64,000 nt of DNA from Arcanobacterium sp. S3PF19 (GCF_000758825.1 NZ_JRMX01000015.1:62001-126000), one strand, 5' to 3'. Positions 47,637 through 56,808 are shown, numbered from the stretch's first letter. Notes: generated from the letters alone by a model not told the origin. Program-made: numbers and translations.

Positions 47637-48575
47637 TCAGGCACGCGGATGGGCCTGCCCGAATACTTCTCTGAGCCGCTGCGGCGTCAAATGCGTGTAT
47701 CTTTGGGTGGTTGTCAGAGACGAATGGCCCATGAGCTCCTGTACCGTACGCAGATCCGAACCGCCTTCAAGCATATGCGTGGCCATGCTGTGGCGTATCC
47801 CGTGCGGAGATATTTCCCGCACTCCGGCCTGCGCGGTCAAACGGGTCAGAATTGCGCGCACCACGCGCACATTGATCCTTTTTCCGTGTTCCCCCACAAA
47901 AAGTGCCTCTTTGTCGCGCACGCTTTGCGGGCGCAGACGCAGCCACTCCCGCAGTGCGGCCTGCGCCGGCTTTCCGATCGGCACAATTCTTTCCTTACCT
48001 CCCTTGCCGAAAACTTTCACCGTGTCTTCTCCCAAATCGGCAAGGTTCAGCGCCGCGCATTCGGCAATTCGTATTCCCGAAGCATACAGCAGTTCAAAAA
48101 GAGCCCGGTCACGCACATGTATCGGGTTGCCCGATTCGGCACGTGCCGCACAGTAATTCAGAAACTGTGCCATCTGCTTCCGGGAAAGAATATGCGGAAG
48201 CCTGCTGTTTACTTTCGGGGATTTTAGCCTTGCCCCCGCATCGGCTTTTGCGTACCCGCTGCGGAAGAGCCACTTTGCAAACGAACGTCCGCCGGCGCAG
48301 TGCCTGGCAAGCGAGGCCCGCTGTCCGCTTTGCGCGCGTTGGGACAGCCACGCCCGCAGATCATCCGGTTTCAGAGCGGACAGACGCTGCGCGAGATCTT
48401 CTTTTTCTTCCGTCTGCGCCGGGGAATCGGCGGAAACCGCCCCGTTTGCAAGAAACCGCAGCAGATTTTTTGCCTCACCCAGATAGGCTCTCACGGTGTG
48501 CGCGGAAAATCCGCGTCTCAGTGTAAGTTCATTTTCATATTCGGCCAGCAGCTGCGTCACGAAATTATCTTCCAC
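47637..48575 (-). CDS. xerC: Tyrosine recombinase XerC
   Basis: Resolves chromosome dimers at dif together with XerD, 312 aa. It has an N-terminal core-binding domain and a catalytic domain with R169 (GIR), K191 (GKGGKER), H258, R261 (HGIRHS), H284 (MGH) and nucleophile Y293 (RYTHL). The position after dprA is standard in actinobacteria and argues for housekeeping XerC rather than an element integrase. Confidence 0.95.
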   Translation of the reverse strand: MEDNFVTQLLAEYENELTLRRGFSAHTVRAYLGEAKNLLRFLANGAVSADSPAQTEEKEDLAQRLSALKPDDLRAWLSQRAQSGQRASLARHCAGGRSFAKWLFRSGYAKADAGARLKSPKVNSRLPHILSRKQMAQFLNYCAARAESGNPIHVRDRALFELLYASGIRIAECAALNLADLGEDTVKVFGKGGKERIVPIGKPAQAALREWLRLRPQSVRDKEALFVGEHGKRINVRVVRAILTRLTAQAGVREISPHGIRHSMATHMLEGGSDLRTVQELMGHSSLTTTQRYTHLTPQRLREVFGQAHPRA

Positions 48576-48584
48576 ATATACCTT

Positions 48585-49835
48585 CTACGTCTGTTTTTTC
48601 CACAATCCGTCACATTCACGCACACGCCCGCGAATCTGCAGTTTACTTAATTTTATCAGAGTATCGGCAATGTCCGTTCCCGCAGTCGCCGCTATCGTCT
48701 GCACATCACAGGCTTTGCGCAGCGGCACCGCGTCAAATACCCGCTGAGCAAGAGCATCGAAATCCCGGCGCGTATCTTCCGGGCGCGTAGCGCAGGATTG
48801 GAAAAACAAATCCCCTTCCCCGCCGCAGCGAACCGTTTTGCACAGCGGTTCAACCATTTCGTAAATGTCGCGCACAGAAGTAATCAGCGTGGCACCTTCG
48901 CGGATCAGACTGTTGCACCCCGCAAACTGAACGGTATCCACACCTCCCGGCACCGCGCCTACCTCCCGTCCGATACTCATGGCATGATGTGCCGTATTCA
49001 GCGCCCCGGAACGGATACCCGCCTGAAACACGACCGTTCCTTTCCCCAGCGCGGCAATAATTCTGTTTCGGGAAAGAAAACGGTGCCGCTGCGGAGCCGA
49101 TCCCCAGGGAGATTCGCTCACAACGGCTCCCCCGCACTGCTCTATTTCCCGGAAAAGAGAAGCGTGCGTCCGCGGATAGGCACGGTCCACCCCGCCGGCC
49201 GAAACAACAACGGTAGGTCTTTTATGCAGCAGTGCGGCGCGGTGAACGCAGGCATCTATCCCCATCGCGCCTCCCGAGCAAAGTACATACCCGGGAGCAA
49301 GCGCATAAGAAAAATCAAGTGCCGTGCGCCGTCCCGATTCCGTGGTATCGCGGGAGCCCACAGCGGAAATTACCGGATTTTTCAGCACATCCGCATTCCC
49401 CTTTACCCACAGGGACAGCGGCGCCGTGTCCCCCAGATACAGCAGCCCCTGCGGCCAGCATGGATCTGAGGGAAGCAAAAACCGGGTGCCGGTTTTCCGC
49501 AGTGCGCTTAAATCAAATCCTTTCCACCGCAGCAGACGGGCACACCAGCTGTGTCTGATTTCGCTGCCGATGCTTCCCCTGTGCGCCGGATTCGGCCGGC
49601 CGGCCTCCGAAGCACTCTGTTTTGCCGCCGCATCCACCGCTTTCAGAGCCGCAAAAAATCCCTTTTCTTCCGTTATCCGGCGCGCCAGGCGATCCTGCGG
49701 CTCACACAGACAGGACCACACCAGCGCCGCTTTTCTTTCCCGGTCGAAATCCGGTGCGCTCTGCGCGAAATACCGCTTTAAAACTTCGTTAGCCAATTCC
49801 CGCTCCCCGCATTTGCAGCGCCAGATATATTTCAT
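48585..49835 (-). CDS. dprA: DNA-processing protein DprA
   Basis: Rossmann-fold protein of 416 aa that binds single-stranded DNA and loads RecA in transformation. It has AVGSRDTTESG, LCSGGAMGIDACVHRAAL, SRNRIIAALGKGTVVFQA and the NSLIREGATLI segment. The C-terminal winged helix is at about 350-410. The start lies 47 nt inside comM, and a slightly later start cannot be excluded. Confidence 0.94.
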   Translation of the reverse strand: MKYIWRCKCGERELANEVLKRYFAQSAPDFDRERKAALVWSCLCEPQDRLARRITEEKGFFAALKAVDAAAKQSASEAGRPNPAHRGSIGSEIRHSWCARLLRWKGFDLSALRKTGTRFLLPSDPCWPQGLLYLGDTAPLSLWVKGNADVLKNPVISAVGSRDTTESGRRTALDFSYALAPGYVLCSGGAMGIDACVHRAALLHKRPTVVVSAGGVDRAYPRTHASLFREIEQCGGAVVSESPWGSAPQRHRFLSRNRIIAALGKGTVVFQAGIRSGALNTAHHAMSIGREVGAVPGGVDTVQFAGCNSLIREGATLITSVRDIYEMVEPLCKTVRCGGEGDLFFQSCATRPEDTRRDFDALAQRVFDAVPLRKACDVQTIAATAGTDIADTLIKLSKLQIRGRVRECDGLWKKQT

Positions 49836-51339
49836 CGTCTCCCGGCGTGTCTTTCTCCCTTAAATCCGCAAGGGAAAAAGCGATCCGCAGCGTACGGTCG
49901 ACTCCGCGCAGAGAAATTTCCCCCGCCTGCAGGAGACGGCTGAACGTCCCGTACATAACTGCCGACAGCCGACAGTTCCCGCGCAGCCATTTTCCCGGCA
50001 GACACGCATTTACCGGCTGCGCGATACCTTCTATCCGCCTATTCCGAAACAGCGAGCGCTGTCTGGCCCGTATTACCCGCGCCGCAGCCTCGGCTGTGGA
50101 CACGGTTCCGCCAAGGCGCAGTCCGGCTTCGGTCGGCCGGCGGACCGTCAGATGCAGGTCGATTCGGTCCGCAATCGGACCGCCGATTTTATTGCGGTAT
50201 GCCACCCTCTCTTTTGCCGTGCAGCTGCATTTTCCCCCGGAATCCGACAGATACCCGCATTTACAGGGATTTGCGGCCGTTATCAGCTGAAAGGAAGCGG
50301 GATAGCGCACATGCGCCCGGGCACGCAGCAGATCCACCGTTCCGCTTTCCAGCGGCTGACGCAGAGCCTGAATACTCTCTGCCCGAAATTCGGGAAATTC
50401 ATCGCAGTACAGCACACCGCGATGCGCTCTCGTGATTGCCCCCATCTTCGGCACTCCGCTTCCCCCTCCGATAAGAGCCGCTGCCGAAGTGCTGTGGTGC
50501 GGGGCAACAAAGGGACGCCTGTCGGGCAGGGCGGTGATCTGTTCTCCGTCCAGTGATCTGACGGCGGCAACTTCCATCGCCTCCTGTGCCGTAAGGGGTG
50601 GCAGAATACCGACAAACCTCCGCGCAAGCATGGTCTTGCCCACCCCGGGGGCACCGACCATCTGCAGATGATGTCTGCCCACCGCACCCACCTGCAAAGC
50701 AAAAATTGCCTCCTCCTGCCCGCATACTTCGTTCAGATCTTCTTGCGCGCACGTCTCCCAATCCGGGCGGGCCGGAGTCTCCGCGTCGGTCTTCCGTTTC
50801 TGTGGTTCTGCCGCCGCGCGCGGCAGATTCGGAACTCCCAAAAGTGCGGCCACTTCTCCGAGATGGGCCACAGCCAGAATCTCGATTCCGGAGACGAGGG
50901 CGGCTTCCGTTTTATTCGCAGAGGGGACGACCGCTTTGTCAAACCCCATCTTTTTTGCGTTCAGCACCGCGGGAAGTATTCCCCTTACCCCGCGTACGCT
51001 CCCGTCCAAGCCGATTTCCCCAAAAAGTGCAGTATGCGGAGGGAAATTTCCGTATCCCAAAGCATTAATCACCGCCACGGCAATCCCCAGATCAAAACCG
51101 CTGCCGGATTTGGCTGTATCGGCAGGGGAAAGATTGATTATCAGACGCCTGTTGGGCCAGGTAAGTCCCAGTGCCTGGAAACCTGCGCGCAGGCGCTCGC
51201 GTGCCTCGTTTACGGAAGTATCGGGCAAGCCGACAATCGTAAAATTCGGCAGTCCGTTGAGGAGCGCCGCCTCGATTAAAATTTTCTTCCCCGCAAGGCC
51301 CTGTAATTTTATCGTTTCCGCAAGACCCAGATCAGCCAT
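49789..51339 (-). CDS. ComM/YifB family Mg-chelatase-like AAA+ ATPase
   Basis: A 516-aa AAA+ protein; in Vibrio, ComM is a branch-migration helicase for natural transformation. The N-terminal Lon-like domain (GLPNFTIVGLPDTSVNEARERL...INLSPAD) precedes the AAA+ domain with GAPGVGKTMLARR and a C-terminal Mg-chelatase lid. The ATG at 51339 shares its A with the yraN stop (TAATG). Confidence 0.95.
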   Translation of the reverse strand: MADLGLAETIKLQGLAGKKILIEAALLNGLPNFTIVGLPDTSVNEARERLRAGFQALGLTWPNRRLIINLSPADTAKSGSGFDLGIAVAVINALGYGNFPPHTALFGEIGLDGSVRGVRGILPAVLNAKKMGFDKAVVPSANKTEAALVSGIEILAVAHLGEVAALLGVPNLPRAAAEPQKRKTDAETPARPDWETCAQEDLNEVCGQEEAIFALQVGAVGRHHLQMVGAPGVGKTMLARRFVGILPPLTAQEAMEVAAVRSLDGEQITALPDRRPFVAPHHSTSAAALIGGGSGVPKMGAITRAHRGVLYCDEFPEFRAESIQALRQPLESGTVDLLRARAHVRYPASFQLITAANPCKCGYLSDSGGKCSCTAKERVAYRNKIGGPIADRIDLHLTVRRPTEAGLRLGGTVSTAEAAARVIRARQRSLFRNRRIEGIAQPVNACLPGKWLRGNCRLSAVMYGTFSRLLQAGEISLRGVDRTLRIAFSLADLREKDTPGDDEIYLALQMRGAGIG

Positions 51340-51731
51340 TATAAGCCTTTCAGATGATTGACGGCACAGTACCCGTCTTTTACCGCGAGCGCCAGCACAT
51401 CGACTTCGATTTGCGCGCCGCGGCATCCGTGACTGGCGCTCCAGGCCGTCAGCAGGACGCGGATCCGTTTTAATTTTTGTGCGGTTACCGCTTCTTCGGG
51501 TGTGCCCGAGCGACATCCGCGCCGGGTTTTTACTTCCACGGCCACCGTAGCGCCGCGCGCCGGATCATACACGATTAAATCCAGTTCTCCCAGCGCGTGG
51601 CGCCAATTACGCTCCAGAATTCCGTATCCCAGACCGGTTAAATACCGTTCCGCAAAGGCTTCGCCCCACCGGCCCAGTTCTTTGGCGCTGCAGTGCGCCG
51701 GATCCGTACCGATTTTATATTTCAGATGCAT
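51339..51731 (-). CDS. YraN family endonuclease-like protein
   Basis: UPF0102/YraN family, 130 aa, with a restriction-endonuclease fold. The family motif is LGYGILERNWRHALGELDLIVYD then VAVEVKTRRG, containing the E-D-EVK active-site pattern. The function is unproven. The start codon and ribosome binding site lie inside an 8-bp hairpin. Confidence 0.93.
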   Translation of the reverse strand: MHLKYKIGTDPAHCSAKELGRWGEAFAERYLTGLGYGILERNWRHALGELDLIVYDPARGATVAVEVKTRRGCRSGTPEEAVTAQKLKRIRVLLTAWSASHGCRGAQIEVDVLALAVKDGYCAVNHLKGL

Positions 51732-51751
51732 AACTCCTCCTTGGGAGTTAT
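51730..51751 (-). promoter_or_regulatory. Hairpin covering the yraN ribosome binding site and start codon
   Basis: ATAACTCC (51730-51737) and its exact complement (51744-51751) flank a 6-nt loop. On the minus-strand RNA the second arm, GGAGUUAU, holds part of the Shine-Dalgarno and the first two bases of AUG. Confidence 0.6.
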
Positions 51752-51909
51752 TTCATCATTTGAAACCTGATCTTTCCGCAGGGAAAAGAAAACCGTGGAT
51801 AATCGGGTATATGCCGAACCGATGTGGACAGCCGGGCAATACACGCAACAGCCTGCCGCGCCCGCAGAAGGCGGAACACAGCAGTCTTCGGTTTACGGCT
51901 GCGGTTTCC

Positions 51910-51958
51910 CGAACCGTTTTTAACGCGCCTGCGCGGATACCGGGCGCGTAGCGGTTCG
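51910..51958. repeat. Imperfect inverted repeat between DUF2469 gene and yraN
   Basis: CGAACCG (51910-51916) pairs with CGGTTCG (51952-51958), and CGCGCC (51924-51929) pairs with GGCGCG (51943-51948). On the minus strand no U-run follows, so termination is doubtful. The whole 293-bp gap 51732-52024 shows no other gene. Confidence 0.5.
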
Positions 51959-52024
51959 AAATACTTCGGGCTTTTCGCAGTCTTGCACACAACAGATGGG
52001 CACCGATGCTTATTTCGGCAAAAA

Positions 52025-52384
52025 CTACCCTCTGCGCAGCCTGTCTGCAGGTTCGCCGCTTCCGGGCGTATCTTCCTCCGCGGGCACGGCAGAATCTGCC
52101 CCGCGGCTTTCAATTTCCTCCACATTCACGTCTCTGAAGGTCACAATGCGCGCCGAACGGACAAATCTGTTGCGGCGGTAGGCATCCCACACCCATGCGT
52201 CGGTCAGCAGAACTTCAAAAAACACGTCCCCGTTTTCTGCGGCGCGCACCTTAACTTCCGCATCGTTTGCAAGATAGGAACGTCTTTCCGTTTCCACGGA
52301 AAAACGAAAACGCTCCGCAGCTTCGCGGTATTCGCGGTATAGGGCAAGTTCCGCCTCACAGGTGTATGTTTCGGATTCGTGCAT
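52025..52384 (-). CDS. DUF2469 family protein
   Basis: A 119-aa protein matching actinobacterial DUF2469, with LALYREYREAAERF, VETERRSYLAN and LTDAWVWDAYR...VTFRDVNVEE. The function is unknown, but the gene consistently follows rnhB. The last 25 residues are variable. Confidence 0.93.
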   Translation of the reverse strand: MHESETYTCEAELALYREYREAAERFRFSVETERRSYLANDAEVKVRAAENGDVFFEVLLTDAWVWDAYRRNRFVRSARIVTFRDVNVEEIESRGADSAVPAEEDTPGSGEPADRLRRG

Positions 52385-52388
52385 GATT

Positions 52389-53102
52389 TCAGACTACCCG
52401 ATTATTGTCCGAACCGCCCTGTTTTACACCCGGTATTTTCCATGACTTACGGTGCTGCGCGGACAGACCCGCCCGGCCGATTCCCGCAATATGCGCCTTC
52501 GTCGCATATCCCTTGTTTTTTTCCCAGCCGTATGCGGGGTAGCTCTGCGAAAGATCTTCCATAATCTTATCGCGTCCCACTTTGGCCAGTACCGAAGCAG
52601 CCGCAACCACGGCACACCGGGCGTCGCCTTTTACCTCCGTCTGCACCGGCAGAGCAGGGGGCAGCGGCATATCGGCAAACAGTGTGGGCGCGCTCCACCA
52701 GTCATGCGACCCGTCCAGGAGCACCAAATCGAGAGTGATTCCGCGGGCCCGCAAATCTTCCGCGCCGCGCGCGGCGGCTATCTGCATCGCCCCGACAATA
52801 CCGTATCTGTCAATCTCCGGCGCCTCGGCGTATCCCACGGCCGCGGCCTTTACCCACTGTATGCAAGGCTCCGCCAGATTTTGGCGCATCCGCGGGGAAA
52901 GAAGCTTTGAATCGCGCAGACGGCAGGGAAAGCCGTCATCCGTGTTTGCGTCAACAACGCATATTCCCACTCCGACGGGACCGGCAATCGCACCTCTGCC
53001 GACTTCGTCCACACCTGCCAGGTTCACACTGCGCCCCGCCCGGCGGGAATACCGTGCCAGCAGTTCCTTCTCCGTCGCCCGGGAAGGGAGGGTCTGTGCC
53101 AT
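52389..53102 (-). CDS. rnhB: Ribonuclease HII
   Basis: Removes ribonucleotides from RNA-DNA hybrids, 237 aa. The active site begins AGVDEVGRGAIAGPV (Asp32, Glu33). The third carboxylate is in LLDGSHDW. VAAASVLAKVGRD matches the C-terminal motif. The ATG shares its A with the lepB stop (TAATG). Confidence 0.96.
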   Translation of the reverse strand: MAQTLPSRATEKELLARYSRRAGRSVNLAGVDEVGRGAIAGPVGVGICVVDANTDDGFPCRLRDSKLLSPRMRQNLAEPCIQWVKAAAVGYAEAPEIDRYGIVGAMQIAAARGAEDLRARGITLDLVLLDGSHDWWSAPTLFADMPLPPALPVQTEVKGDARCAVVAAASVLAKVGRDKIMEDLSQSYPAYGWEKNKGYATKAHIAGIGRAGLSAQHRKSWKIPGVKQGGSDNNRVV

Positions 53103-53989
53103 TATCTGTCTTTCGCCGCCGGCACCCGGCTGAAAACGGAAGATTCGTCTTTCAGCCGCGCAAACCGGTCGAAGGGATACATTCTCAGCCAGGCTCTTCC
53201 TTCCACATTTTTAATCGGCACGAAACCGAATCCGGAATACTTCTGATGAAAACGCGAATCTTTTGAATTGGAGCGGTTATCTCCCATTACCCACAGATGG
53301 CCCGCGGGAACGGTTACATTAAATTCCGTATCCGAGGGAGCCGCACCGGGATACAGGTAGGGCTCGGTAATTTCCCTGCCGTTGATTTTCAGTTTTCCGT
53401 TTGCCGAACAGCATTCAACATGATCTCCCGGCATTCCGATTATCCTTTTTACAAGATGGTTGCCCGCATTGCGCGGAAGAATACCGATCGCCTGCCCAAA
53501 ACGGTTAATATATTTCCCCGGGCCCGTGGGCTCCTGCAGCTGCACTCCCGCCAGCCAGTTATTGGGGTCGATAAAAACAACGACGTCCCCGCGGTGCAGC
53601 CTGCTCTCCGAATTGGCAAGTTTATTGACCAAAATCCGATCGTCCGTGATTAAGGTCCGGGCCATTGATTCGGAAGGAATTTCAAAGGGCTGAATCAGGT
53701 ATGTTTTCAGCAAAACCGCCACAAACAGCGAAATAACGGCCACCACAAAAAATTCGAAAATACTGCCGAAAATCCGTGCCGGCAGACTTTTCCGCGGCTT
53801 TTCCCGTTTTGTTTCCAATTCTTCCAATCGGTCTTCGGCATCCTGCGCATCTTCGTCATGGTGTGCGGGGCGCACGGCGGGAAGAAACGACGGCGGCATT
53901 TCGCCGTTCTCTTCCGTATCCGTATCCGGAAACGAATCCTGCATATTCATAGAAAACCAATCAGCCAAAAGTTTTTTTTCGCTATTCAT
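53102..53989 (-). CDS. lepB: Signal peptidase I
   Basis: Cleaves signal peptides outside the membrane, 295 aa from 53989. It has an acidic cytoplasmic N-terminus of about 70 residues, a single membrane segment (about 77-100), catalytic Ser108 in IPSESM and Lys181 in HLVKRIIGMPGD, and GDNRSNSKDSR. The alternative ATG at 54007 adds six residues. Confidence 0.95.
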   Translation of the reverse strand: MNSEKKLLADWFSMNMQDSFPDTDTEENGEMPPSFLPAVRPAHHDEDAQDAEDRLEELETKREKPRKSLPARIFGSIFEFFVVAVISLFVAVLLKTYLIQPFEIPSESMARTLITDDRILVNKLANSESRLHRGDVVVFIDPNNWLAGVQLQEPTGPGKYINRFGQAIGILPRNAGNHLVKRIIGMPGDHVECCSANGKLKINGREITEPYLYPGAAPSDTEFNVTVPAGHLWVMGDNRSNSKDSRFHQKYSGFGFVPIKNVEGRAWLRMYPFDRFARLKDESSVFSRVPAAKDR

Positions 53990-54051
53990 ATTACCCTGTG
54001 CAGCCACAGAGTTTGGCGAACACCCCCGCCGAATGTGCAGCGTTGCATAAA

Positions 54052-54083
54052 ATTTCCCCCACGGGTGTGCCCGCGGGGGAAAT
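54052..54083 (-). terminator. Strong hairpin after rplS, likely intrinsic terminator
   Basis: ATTTCCCCC (54052-54060) pairs with GGGGGAAAT (54075-54083), and CGGG with CCCG inside, around a TGTG loop and one mismatch. On the minus strand it is followed by TTTATG, a short U-run, so termination may be partial and lepB partly read through. Confidence 0.7.
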
Positions 54084-54103
54084 ACGCTGTGTGTGGCGGA
54101 TGT

Positions 54104-54454
54104 TTATGCGTCAACACGCTTTTCTTTAATCTTTGCCGCCTTGCCGTGACGTTCACGCAGATAGTACAGCTTCGCCCGGCGCACCTTTCCGCGGGTCACA
54201 ACCTCAATTGCATCCACGTTCGGAGAATGCAGCGGGAACGTACGCTCCACTCCCACACCGAAAGACGACTTGCGCACGGTAAAGGTTGCACTCACGCCGT
54301 CCCCGCCTTTGCGGGAAATAACCACGCCCTGAAAAACCTGAATACGGTGCCGGTTGCCTTCCACAACCTTCACGCTTACCTTTACGGTATCGCCCGCCCT
54401 GAACTGCGGACGCTCAACGGTATGTGACTGTGTAACTTTGCGAAGAAGTTCCAT
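54104..54454 (-). CDS. rplS: 50S ribosomal protein L19
   Basis: Ribosomal protein L19, 116 aa, normal length, with [29 protein letters not shown] and [17 protein letters not shown]. The leader before it has two small hairpin candidates: CCTGC/GCAGG (54472-54483) and the palindrome GTTTGCAAAC (54514-54523). Confidence 0.98.
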   Translation of the reverse strand: MELLRKVTQSHTVERPQFRAGDTVKVSVKVVEGNRHRIQVFQGVVISRKGGDGVSATFTVRKSSFGVGVERTFPLHSPNVDAIEVVTRGKVRRAKLYYLRERHGKAAKIKEKRVDA

Positions 54455-54585
54455 GATTCATCTTTTCTCACCCTGCACGCAGGTCAGAGTGGGGTTGGGG
54501 ATTTTTCAATCCGGTTTGCAAACTCATCGGAATGCTCCTCCCCTGCGGCAGATTTCGCATTCACAAAGATGAGACAACTTAATTA

Positions 54586-55872
54586 TTATTCCACACTTAA
54601 CGGAAAAACCATAGTTATATCTGTTTTTCCCCGCCCGCCGGCAATGTGATTCCCCTCATTGCCGCTCACGGCTGCGGGAAATATCCCCCGCACCTGCCTA
54701 AACCCCAGACTCCGGTAATAACGCTGCAGATCCCTGTTTCCTTTTTCCACGCGAAGATACAGACAGGAGTATGCCAAATTCTCCGCTTCGCTGCGCAGGG
54801 CATGCACGCTCCGGGCGGTGAATCCGACACGGAAACGGTCGGTATCCCAGGCGGGATCAAACACCGGCTGCAAAACACAGGCCGGAGAATGCCCGTCTTC
54901 CCCGTTCTTTGGCGAAACACATTCCCCGGCGGCGGACACAAAAGCGCAGGCAACCGTTTTTCCTTCGTACACAGCCGTATAAACATACTGTGCCCCAAGA
55001 TCCGCCGCAGATGCGCACATCTGCGAAAACGCAGGCAAAGAACCCGGCCGCGCCTCCCCCGGCCCGGCAAAATCGGCTTTCCCGAATTCCGTTTTGCACA
55101 GCCGCGCCTCCCCCGGCCCGGCAAACCACCCGTATTCCGCCAGCACTTCCAGGTCACGGGCACCGAGGCGCGCACAGGAAAGATTTTGGATCAAATCGGG
55201 ACGGCGCCGACAGGTTTTGCGCAGTGCCTCGTCTCTGCGCCAACGCTCCACGGCACCGTGATTTCCCGAAGTCAGCACTTCCGGTACGCGAATCCCGCGA
55301 AACACGGCAGGACGCGTATAAATCGGATATTCCAAAATTCCTTCTGCGCCGTGCGACTCTTCCGTCAGGGAATCCGGGTTGCCCACCATCTTCGGCAGCA
55401 GCCTGGAAACTCCTTCCACAAGCGCCACTGCCGCGACTTCCCCGCCGTTAAGCACATAATCACCCAGGGAATACTCAAATACCTCAAGATCTCTCTGCTG
55501 CGCGTAATACTGCGTCACACGCGAATCTATTCCCTCATAGCGTCCGCAGGCAATAATGATCTGCCGGGCCCGGGAAAGACGCAGCAAATCGTTTTGCCGC
55601 AGCGGTTTTCCCGCCGGCGAAGGCACGGCCAGCACGGCTTTCCCGGCTCCGCGCACACTGTCGACAGCTGCGGCCCAAACCTGCGGGCGCATTACCATTC
55701 CCGCGCCGCCGCCATAGGGAACATCGTCCACGCTGTGATGCACGTCGGAAGTCCAGTCACGCAGATTGTGCACGTCAACGCGGATAATGCCGCGCTCCTG
55801 CGCCTTACCCACCAAAGAACAGTCCAATGCCGAAAAAAACTGCGGAAAAATAGTAAGAATACTGAAATGCAT
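54586..55872 (-). CDS. trmD: tRNA (guanine37-N1)-methyltransferase TrmD with GNAT-like C-terminal domain
   Basis: The first ~240 residues are a complete TrmD: ILTIFPQFF, DVPYGGGAGMVMRP, the knot segments IIACGRYEGIDSRV and EYSLGDYVLNGGEVAA, and LTSGNHGAVERWRR. TrmD usually ends there. This 428-aa product continues through a linker with the FAGPGEAR sequence twice, then about 140 residues ending in LRVEKGNRDLQRYYRSLGFRQV, a typical GNAT motif. Inference: a fused acetyltransferase domain of unknown substrate. The start overlaps the rimM stop (TAATG). Confidence 0.93.
   Translation of the reverse strand: MHFSILTIFPQFFSALDCSLVGKAQERGIIRVDVHNLRDWTSDVHHSVDDVPYGGGAGMVMRPQVWAAAVDSVRGAGKAVLAVPSPAGKPLRQNDLLRLSRARQIIIACGRYEGIDSRVTQYYAQQRDLEVFEYSLGDYVLNGGEVAAVALVEGVSRLLPKMVGNPDSLTEESHGAEGILEYPIYTRPAVFRGIRVPEVLTSGNHGAVERWRRDEALRKTCRRRPDLIQNLSCARLGARDLEVLAEYGWFAGPGEARLCKTEFGKADFAGPGEARPGSLPAFSQMCASAADLGAQYVYTAVYEGKTVACAFVSAAGECVSPKNGEDGHSPACVLQPVFDPAWDTDRFRVGFTARSVHALRSEAENLAYSCLYLRVEKGNRDLQRYYRSLGFRQVRGIFPAAVSGNEGNHIAGGRGKTDITMVFPLSVE
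55047..55125. repeat. 25-bp direct repeat in the trmD linker
   Basis: Identical copies at 55047-55071 and 55101-55125, offset 54 bp (18 codons), encode the duplicated FAGPGEAR of the linker between the TrmD and GNAT-like domains. Confidence 0.9.
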
Positions 55873-56414
55873 TATGCCTTCTCCGCAGCATCCCCGCCGA
55901 TTTGCGGACCGTCTTGGGAAAACAGCCCGCAGGGCGCGTCGATCACCGCACGGCGGCCCTCCGGATCAACTTCCGTAACAATTTCTTTTACGAAAGGAAC
56001 CTGCACCACCCGTCCGCCGGGCTCGGTAACAAGCAGCAAATCCTGCGCGGGCATGGGCTGCAGACCGGATACCGTGCCCAGTTTGCGGCCCTGCGGATCC
56101 AGTGCCTCCAAACCGAGAAGCTCATGCTCGTACCACGCATCTTCTTCCTGCGCAGTTTCATCCGATTCAATCACCAGCTGCACGCCGCGCAGCGATTCGG
56201 CCGCCGTGCGGTCCGATATCTGTTCAAATTTCGCATACGTGCCGCCCCTGTGGGAACGTACCGAAAGTATCCGCAGGGGGCCTGCCGCCGCGGGCTCGGT
56301 TTCAATCTCCGTGCCGGGAACGAATCTTTCCTCCGGCACATCGGTACGCACGTCAAGTTTAACTTCTCCCTTTAAACCGTGCGCCGCGCCGATCACAGCC
56401 ACCAATAACCGCAT
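55872..56414 (-). CDS. rimM: Ribosome maturation factor RimM
   Basis: 30S maturation factor that binds S19, 180 aa. It begins LLVAVIGAAHGLKGEVKLDVRTD. The PRC-barrel half contains WYEHELLGLEALDPQGRKLGTV and VPFVKEIVTEVD. It is followed by trmD with a TAATG overlap and is separated from khpA by a terminator. Confidence 0.95.
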   Translation of the reverse strand: MRLLVAVIGAAHGLKGEVKLDVRTDVPEERFVPGTEIETEPAAAGPLRILSVRSHRGGTYAKFEQISDRTAAESLRGVQLVIESDETAQEEDAWYEHELLGLEALDPQGRKLGTVSGLQPMPAQDLLLVTEPGGRVVQVPFVKEIVTEVDPEGRRAVIDAPCGLFSQDGPQIGGDAAEKA

Positions 56415-56520
56415 TTACACTCCTCGCAACAGCTCGCATTTACTTAATAATATACGAAAGACATCCCGCACGGCTTATACCGCGGCCCACAGATCCGCCA
56501 TTTGCCGGAAACATTCGCCG

Positions 56521-56559
56521 AAAAACACGAATGACCCGCGCATAAACGCAGGTCATTCG
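56521..56559 (-). terminator. Intrinsic terminator after rpsP-khpA
   Basis: CGAATGACCCGCG (56528-56540) pairs with CGCAGGTCATTCG (56547-56559), 13 bp with one mismatch and a 6-nt loop. On the minus strand it is followed by TGTTTTT. It lies about 12 nt after the khpA stop and divides rpsP-khpA from rimM-trmD. Confidence 0.8.
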
Positions 56560-56571
56560 CAAAAAATCAGT

Positions 56572-56808
56572 TCAGCGGTCGGTTTCGATAACGTCTACCC
56601 GCACCGAACCGTTCGTAGACAGCGCATTGATCACCGTACGCAGGGCTTTTGCGGTGCGCCCGTTGCGCCCGATAACCCGCCCCAAATCCTGCGGGTTCAC
56701 TCTTATTTCAAGCAGTTCGCCGCGCCGGTTGGTGTGTCCGGTTACCTCGACATCGTCGGGATGGTCAACAATCCCGCGGACCAAATGTTCAAGAGCTTCG
56801 GCCAGCAT
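56572..56808 (-). CDS. khpA: KH-domain RNA-binding protein KhpA
   Basis: A 78-aa single KH domain with the GxxG loop in IGRNGRTAKALRTVI. KhpA homologues bind RNA, in some bacteria as partner of KhpB. It follows rpsP with a shared base (TAATG), the typical pairing. Confidence 0.95.
   Translation of the reverse strand: MLAEALEHLVRGIVDHPDDVEVTGHTNRRGELLEIRVNPQDLGRVIGRNGRTAKALRTVINALSTNGSVRVDVIETDR

Noticed and set aside
47637-48575. XerC-like recombinase as a sign of a mobile element.
   Set aside because: It sits in the conserved dprA-xerC context, has normal length and no flanking repeats or element genes.
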